18,403 nucleotides of DNA, taken from Bacteroidota bacterium. Its GTDB lineage: Bacteria > Bacteroidota > Bacteroidia > NS11-12g > UBA955. Made by a program: the position numbers and the translations under genes. The notes below the pieces were generated by a model. The model did not search any database. It was given only the letters and a program-made list of their open reading frames with translations, and was not told where the DNA came from. The stretch covers positions 1-18,403 of the forward strand of contig JAGWYC010000014.1 in NCBI GenBank assembly GCA_018969565.1, written 5' to 3'. Shown here piece after piece: positions 14,234 to 18,403 of this stretch; position 1 is the first letter of the stretch; every line of letters starts with the position of its first letter.

Positions 14234-17200
14234 ATGCAGAACAGCAACAGCAAGAAAACGCTAAAAATAAGAAGTAACTTTACGAAGGTTCGGATTGGGC
14301 TTGCTTCGCCTGAACTGATTCTTCAGCGCAGCTTTGGTGAGGTAACCAAGCCCGAAACCATCAACTACAGAACCTATAAGCCCGAAATGGGCGGCCTGTT
14401 CTGCGAGCGTATTTTCGGTCCCATCAAAGACTACGAATGCCATTGCGGTAAATACAAGCGCATACGCTACAAGAATATCGTGTGCGACCGCTGCGGTGTT
14501 GAAGTTACTGAGAAGAAAGTGCGCCGTGAGCGCATGGGCCACATCAACCTGGTGGTGCCCGTGGCGCATATCTGGTATTTCCGCTCTCTGCCCAACAAAA
14601 TCGGCTACCTGCTGGGCATTCCCACCAAGAAGCTCGATCTGGTGATCTACTACGAACGCTATGTAGTGGTGCAAACCGGAGTGGTGGACAAGGTGAACTA
14701 CCTGGACCTGCTTACCGAAGAAGAGTATCTGGACATACTCGATACCCTTCCCAAGGAAAACCAGCACCTGGATGATAATGACCCCAATAAGTTCATTGCC
14801 AAGATGGGTGCCGAAGCCTTGTGGGATCTGCTCAGCCGCCAGAATTTGGACAAGTTGAGCAGCGACCTGCGCAACCAGGCCAATACCGAAAGCTCACAGC
14901 AGCGCAAACAGGAAGCCCTCAAACGCCTGAAGGTGATTGAAGGATTCCGCAACGCCAATGAAACCGGTGAGAACAGGCCCGAATGGATGATCATGCGCAT
15001 GCTGCCCGTGATACCGCCGGAACTGCGCCCCCTGGTGCCTCTGGAAGGTGGTCGTTTTGCTACGTCCGACCTGAATGACCTGTACCGCAGGGTGATTATC
15101 CGCAACAACCGCCTGAAGCGCCTGATGGAAATCAAAGCGCCCGATGTGATTCTGCGCAATGAAAAGCGCATGTTGCAGGAAGCGGTTGACTCCTTGCTGG
15201 ACAATACCCGCCGCGCCAGCGCCGTAAAATCCGAAGGAAACCGTCCCCTGAAGTCGCTGAGCGATATGCTCAAAGGCAAGCAGGGTCGCTTCCGTCAGAA
15301 CCTGCTCGGTAAGCGCGTGGACTACTCCGGTCGTTCGGTTATCGTGGTAGGTCCCAAGCTGAAACTGAATGAGTGCGGACTTCCCAAGGGAATGGCAGCA
15401 GAGCTGTTCAAGCCGTTCATCATCCGTAAGCTGATTGAACGCGGCATCGTGAAAACGGTGAAAACCGCGAAGAAAATTGTAGATAAGAAGGATCCTGTGA
15501 TTTGGGATATCCTGGAGAACATCCTGAAAGGCCATCCTGTGCTGCTCAACCGTGCTCCTACACTGCACAGGCTGGGTATCCAGGCTTTCCAGCCCAAGCT
15601 GGTTGAAGGTAAGGCCATTCAGCTGCACCCTCTGGTATGTACCGGCTTCAACGCGGATTTTGACGGTGACCAGATGGCGGTGCACGTGCCCCTGAGCAAT
15701 GCGGCTATTTCAGAAGCCCAGCTGCTCATGCTCTCTTCGCACAACATCCTGAACCCGGCAAACGGATCACCCATCACGGTGCCCTCCCAGGATATGATTC
15801 TGGGTCTGTACTACATGACCAAAATGCGCAAGAGTACGCCCGAACACCCCATGAAGGGCGAAGGGCTTAAATTCTACAGCGCCGAGGAAGTGATCATTGC
15901 GTACAACGAAGGCCGTGTAGATCTGCACAGCATCATCAAGGTAAAGGCCCGCGTGCGCAAAGGCGAAAACCAGTATGCTACCGAGTTGATTGAAACTTCC
16001 GTAGGACGTGTACTCTTCAACCAGGTGGTGCCCGCAGAAATGGGCTTCATCAACCAGTTGCTGAAGAAGAAGAACCTGCGCGATATCATCGGCGAAATGA
16101 TTCGTTTTAGCGGTGTTGCCAGCACAGCCCACTTCCTTGATGAAATCAAGAATCTTGGATATCAGCACGCCTTCCGTGGTGGTCTGAGCTTTAACCTCGG
16201 TGATGTGCGCATCCCCGACGAAAAAGCCAAGATGATTGAAGATGCGCTGAATGAAGTAGAAGAAATCAAATCTACCTTCAGCATGGGTCTGATTACCAAC
16301 AACGAACGTTACAACCAGGTAATTGACCTTTGGACCAGGGTAACGAACCGTCTGGCCGACAGGCTGATTCGTCAGCTTGCCGAAGACCGTCAGGGCTTCA
16401 ACCCCATCTTCATGATGCTGGATTCAGGAGCCAGGGGCTCTAACGACCAGATCAGACAGCTCGGTGGTATGCGCGGACTGATGGCCAAGCCTCAGAAGAA
16501 CATCGGTGGCGGAACCGGAGATACGATTGAAAACCCGATTATCTCCAACTTGAAGGAAGGACTGTCGGTACTGGAATACTTCATCTCCACCCACGGTGCC
16601 CGTAAAGGTCTGGCGGATACGGCGTTGAAAACAGCCGATGCAGGTTATCTGACACGTCGTTTGCACGATGTGGCTCAGGACGTAATCATCACTGAAGAAG
16701 ATTGCGGGACCCTGCGCGGCATCAACATGACGGCCCTGAAGAATCAGGAAGAAATTGCAGAACCTTTGTACGACCGAATTCTGGGACGTACCGGTCTGCA
16801 CGATATCTACAATCCCCAGGACGGAACGCTGATTGTTCGCGCCGGTGATGAAATTACCGAATACATTGCCGAGCAAATAGAGCAGGCAGGTATTGAGGAA
16901 GTTGAAATCCGAAGCGTGCTTACCTGCGAAACCCGCAGTGGCGTATGCTGCAAGTGCTACGGTCGCAACCTGGCAACAGGACGCATGGTACACATGGGTG
17001 AAGCGGTAGGCGTTATTGCTGCTCAGAGTATCGGTGAACCCGGTACCCAGCTTACCCTGCGTACGTTCCACACCGGTGGTGCGGCATTGAACATTGCTTC
17101 TGAATCAACCATCGTATGTAAGTATGAAGGTGAACTGAACTTCGACGGTGTACGTACCGTGCCAAGGGAAGTGGTAGATGAAGATACCGGTGAAAAGCGC

Positions 17201-18403
17201 ACCGTGCAAGTAGTTGCAGGTCGCTCCGGTGAGGTGCGCGTGCTCGAGCCTAAAACAAAGGCCATCATCGTTACCTACAACATCCCTTACGGCTCCATCA
17301 TGGAAGTAAAGGATGGTGCTTCTATCAAGAAAAGCGATGTGATTTGTACCTGGGACCCTTACAACGCTGTAATTATCAGTGATGTGGAAGGAACCATCGA
17401 GTTTGAGAACATCATTGAAGGCGTAACCGTTCGTGAAGAAGGTGATGACCAGACCGGGTTCTTCGAGAAGGTGGTTATTGAAAGCAGGGATAAGACGAAA
17501 AACCCATTGATCCGTGTTTTGGTGAATGGTGGCGATAACAAGGAGTTTAACCTTCCTGTCGCAGCGCACATTAACGTCAACAACGGAGAGAAAATCAGGG
17601 TAGGTCAGATTCTTGCCAAGATTCCCCGTCAGGCGCGTTCCGTGCGTGATATCACCGGTGGTCTGCCCCGTGTAACTGAATTGTTCGAAGCACGTAACCC
17701 CTCCAACCCGGCAGTGGTGAGTGAAATCGACGGCGAGGCTACCTATGGCGGTATCAAGCGTGGCAACAGGGAAATCGTTGTGCGGAGCAAGCATGGAGAA
17801 GAGAAACGTTACCTCGTTTCTCTGTCTAAGCACATCCTGGTACACGACGGCGACTTTGTGCGTGCCGGTGCTCCTCTGAGCGATGGCGCCATTACCCCTC
17901 AGGACATTCTTCAGATTGAAGGTTCTGCAGCGGTGCAGCGCTATGTGCTGAACGGAATTCAGGAAGTTTACCGCCTGCAGGGTGTAAAAATCAACGATAA
18001 GCACATTGAAGTGATTGTGCGCCAGATGATGCAGAAGGTAGAAATTCTGGAACCGGGCGATACGCTCTTCCTTGAAAATGAAATTACCGAACGCTTCGAG
18101 TTTATTGAAGAGAACGATAAGATTTACGACAAGAAGGTAGTCATCAATGCCGGAGACAGCGAAAACCTCAGCGCGGGTCAGATTGTAACCCTGAGGAGGT
18201 TGCGCGAGGAAAACTCAGCACTGCGTCGTCAGGACAAGAAGCTGGTGGAATACCGAGATGCGGTACCTGCAACAGCTCAGCCCATACTGCAAGGTATCAC
18301 AAAGGCGTCTCTGGGAACGCAGAGCTTCCTGAGTGCTGCCTCGTTCCAGGAAACGACCAAGGTACTGAACGAAGCCGCCATCAGCGGAAAGGTTGACGAA
18401 TTA
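14234..18403 (+). CDS. rpoC: DNA-directed RNA polymerase subunit beta' (3' end beyond the window)
   Basis: Open from ATG 14234 to the window end, 1390 residues without a stop. Visible landmarks: the zinc-binding C69-x-C71 and C84-x2-C87, the rudder/lid region KGKQGRFRQNLLGKRVDYSG, the catalytic N473-ADFDGD479 with Mg2+-binding D475, D477 and D479, the bridge-helix segment GARKGLADTALKTADAGYLTRR, a second zinc cluster (CETRSGVCCKCYG) and the C-terminal TGGLPRVTELFEAR. Bacteroidota beta' is about 1430 residues, so only some 40 are missing, through the window edge. It begins 3 nt after the rpoB stop, consistent with coupled 1:1 synthesis. I find no intein or frameshift. Confidence 0.98.
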   Translation, partial: MQNSNSKKTLKIRSNFTKVRIGLASPELILQRSFGEVTKPETINYRTYKPEMGGLFCERIFGPIKDYECHCGKYKRIRYKNIVCDRCGVEVTEKKVRRERMGHINLVVPVAHIWYFRSLPNKIGYLLGIPTKKLDLVIYYERYVVVQTGVVDKVNYLDLLTEEEYLDILDTLPKENQHLDDNDPNKFIAKMGAEALWDLLSRQNLDKLSSDLRNQANTESSQQRKQEALKRLKVIEGFRNANETGENRPEWMIMRMLPVIPPELRPLVPLEGGRFATSDLNDLYRRVIIRNNRLKRLMEIKAPDVILRNEKRMLQEAVDSLLDNTRRASAVKSEGNRPLKSLSDMLKGKQGRFRQNLLGKRVDYSGRSVIVVGPKLKLNECGLPKGMAAELFKPFIIRKLIERGIVKTVKTAKKIVDKKDPVIWDILENILKGHPVLLNRAPTLHRLGIQAFQPKLVEGKAIQLHPLVCTGFNADFDGDQMAVHVPLSNAAISEAQLLMLSSHNILNPANGSPITVPSQDMILGLYYMTKMRKSTPEHPMKGEGLKFYSAEEVIIAYNEGRVDLHSIIKVKARVRKGENQYATELIETSVGRVLFNQVVPAEMGFINQLLKKKNLRDIIGEMIRFSGVASTAHFLDEIKNLGYQHAFRGGLSFNLGDVRIPDEKAKMIEDALNEVEEIKSTFSMGLITNNERYNQVIDLWTRVTNRLADRLIRQLAEDRQGFNPIFMMLDSGARGSNDQIRQLGGMRGLMAKPQKNIGGGTGDTIENPIISNLKEGLSVLEYFISTHGARKGLADTALKTADAGYLTRRLHDVAQDVIITEEDCGTLRGINMTALKNQEEIAEPLYDRILGRTGLHDIYNPQDGTLIVRAGDEITEYIAEQIEQAGIEEVEIRSVLTCETRSGVCCKCYGRNLATGRMVHMGEAVGVIAAQSIGEPGTQLTLRTFHTGGAALNIASESTIVCKYEGELNFDGVRTVPREVVDEDTGEKRTVQVVAGRSGEVRVLEPKTKAIIVTYNIPYGSIMEVKDGASIKKSDVICTWDPYNAVIISDVEGTIEFENIIEGVTVREEGDDQTGFFEKVVIESRDKTKNPLIRVLVNGGDNKEFNLPVAAHINVNNGEKIRVGQILAKIPRQARSVRDITGGLPRVTELFEARNPSNPAVVSEIDGEATYGGIKRGNREIVVRSKHGEEKRYLVSLSKHILVHDGDFVRAGAPLSDGAITPQDILQIEGSAAVQRYVLNGIQEVYRLQGVKINDKHIEVIVRQMMQKVEILEPGDTLFLENEITERFEFIEENDKIYDKKVVINAGDSENLSAGQIVTLRRLREENSALRRQDKKLVEYRDAVPATAQPILQGITKASLGTQSFLSAASFQETTKVLNEAAISGKVDEL

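Noticed and set aside
10427..18403. Possible inteins or programmed frameshifts in rpoB/rpoC
   Set aside because: Both frames read through with the expected motifs in order and near-normal length; the only large extra segment (RpoB about 893-1015) is the known lineage insertion.

Overview
The window is an ordinary but information-rich piece of a Bacteroidota chromosome with roughly balanced GC. The evidence for the phylum is threefold. Promoters have the Bacteroidota -7 element TAnnTTTG with a TTG about 19-20 nt upstream. Shine-Dalgarno sequences are almost absent before the genes. The proteins, including a short HPF, an RpoB with a central insertion and an AONS-family sphingolipid/sulfonolipid-type enzyme, have the Bacteroidota form. 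I cannot place it below phylum with confidence.

Left part (1-3963): the 5' half of a minus-strand lipoprotein gene, bamD, runs off the left edge. Divergent from it are a PLP-dependent alpha-oxoamine synthase, a membrane-anchored helix-hairpin-helix protein that overlaps its stop codon through a TTG start, and an acyl-CoA dehydrogenase.

Middle part (3964-5551): rpsU (bS21), a XerC-type recombinase and a short hibernation factor (HPF/RaiA). The clearest structural oddity is here. The intrinsic terminator behind rpsU is built from the first codons of xerC: the xerC ATG lies in the hairpin loop and the terminator T-tract is read as Phe-Phe-Phe. A TAnnTTTG element lies just upstream, so a transcript starting there would lack most of the left arm of the hairpin.

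Right part (5591 to end): a strong promoter drives tRNA-Thr(TGT), tRNA-Tyr(GTA), tRNA-Gly(TCC), tRNA-Thr(GGT) and tuf, followed by tRNA-Trp(CCA), secE, nusG, rplK, rplA, rplJ, rplL, rpoB and rpoC (3' end off the right edge). The first four tRNAs plus tuf have the same order and anticodons as the E. coli thrU-tyrU-glyT-thrT-tufB operon. Hairpins occupy all three inter-tRNA spacers and the tuf/tRNA-Trp spacer. A terminator-like hairpin and a TTG start codon both stand between rplL and rpoB, which would set RNA polymerase output below that of the ribosomal proteins.

I see no mobile element, CRISPR array, intein, defence system or prophage. The interesting signals are regulatory architecture rather than a new gene system. 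No gene-free stretch exceeds 300 bases.
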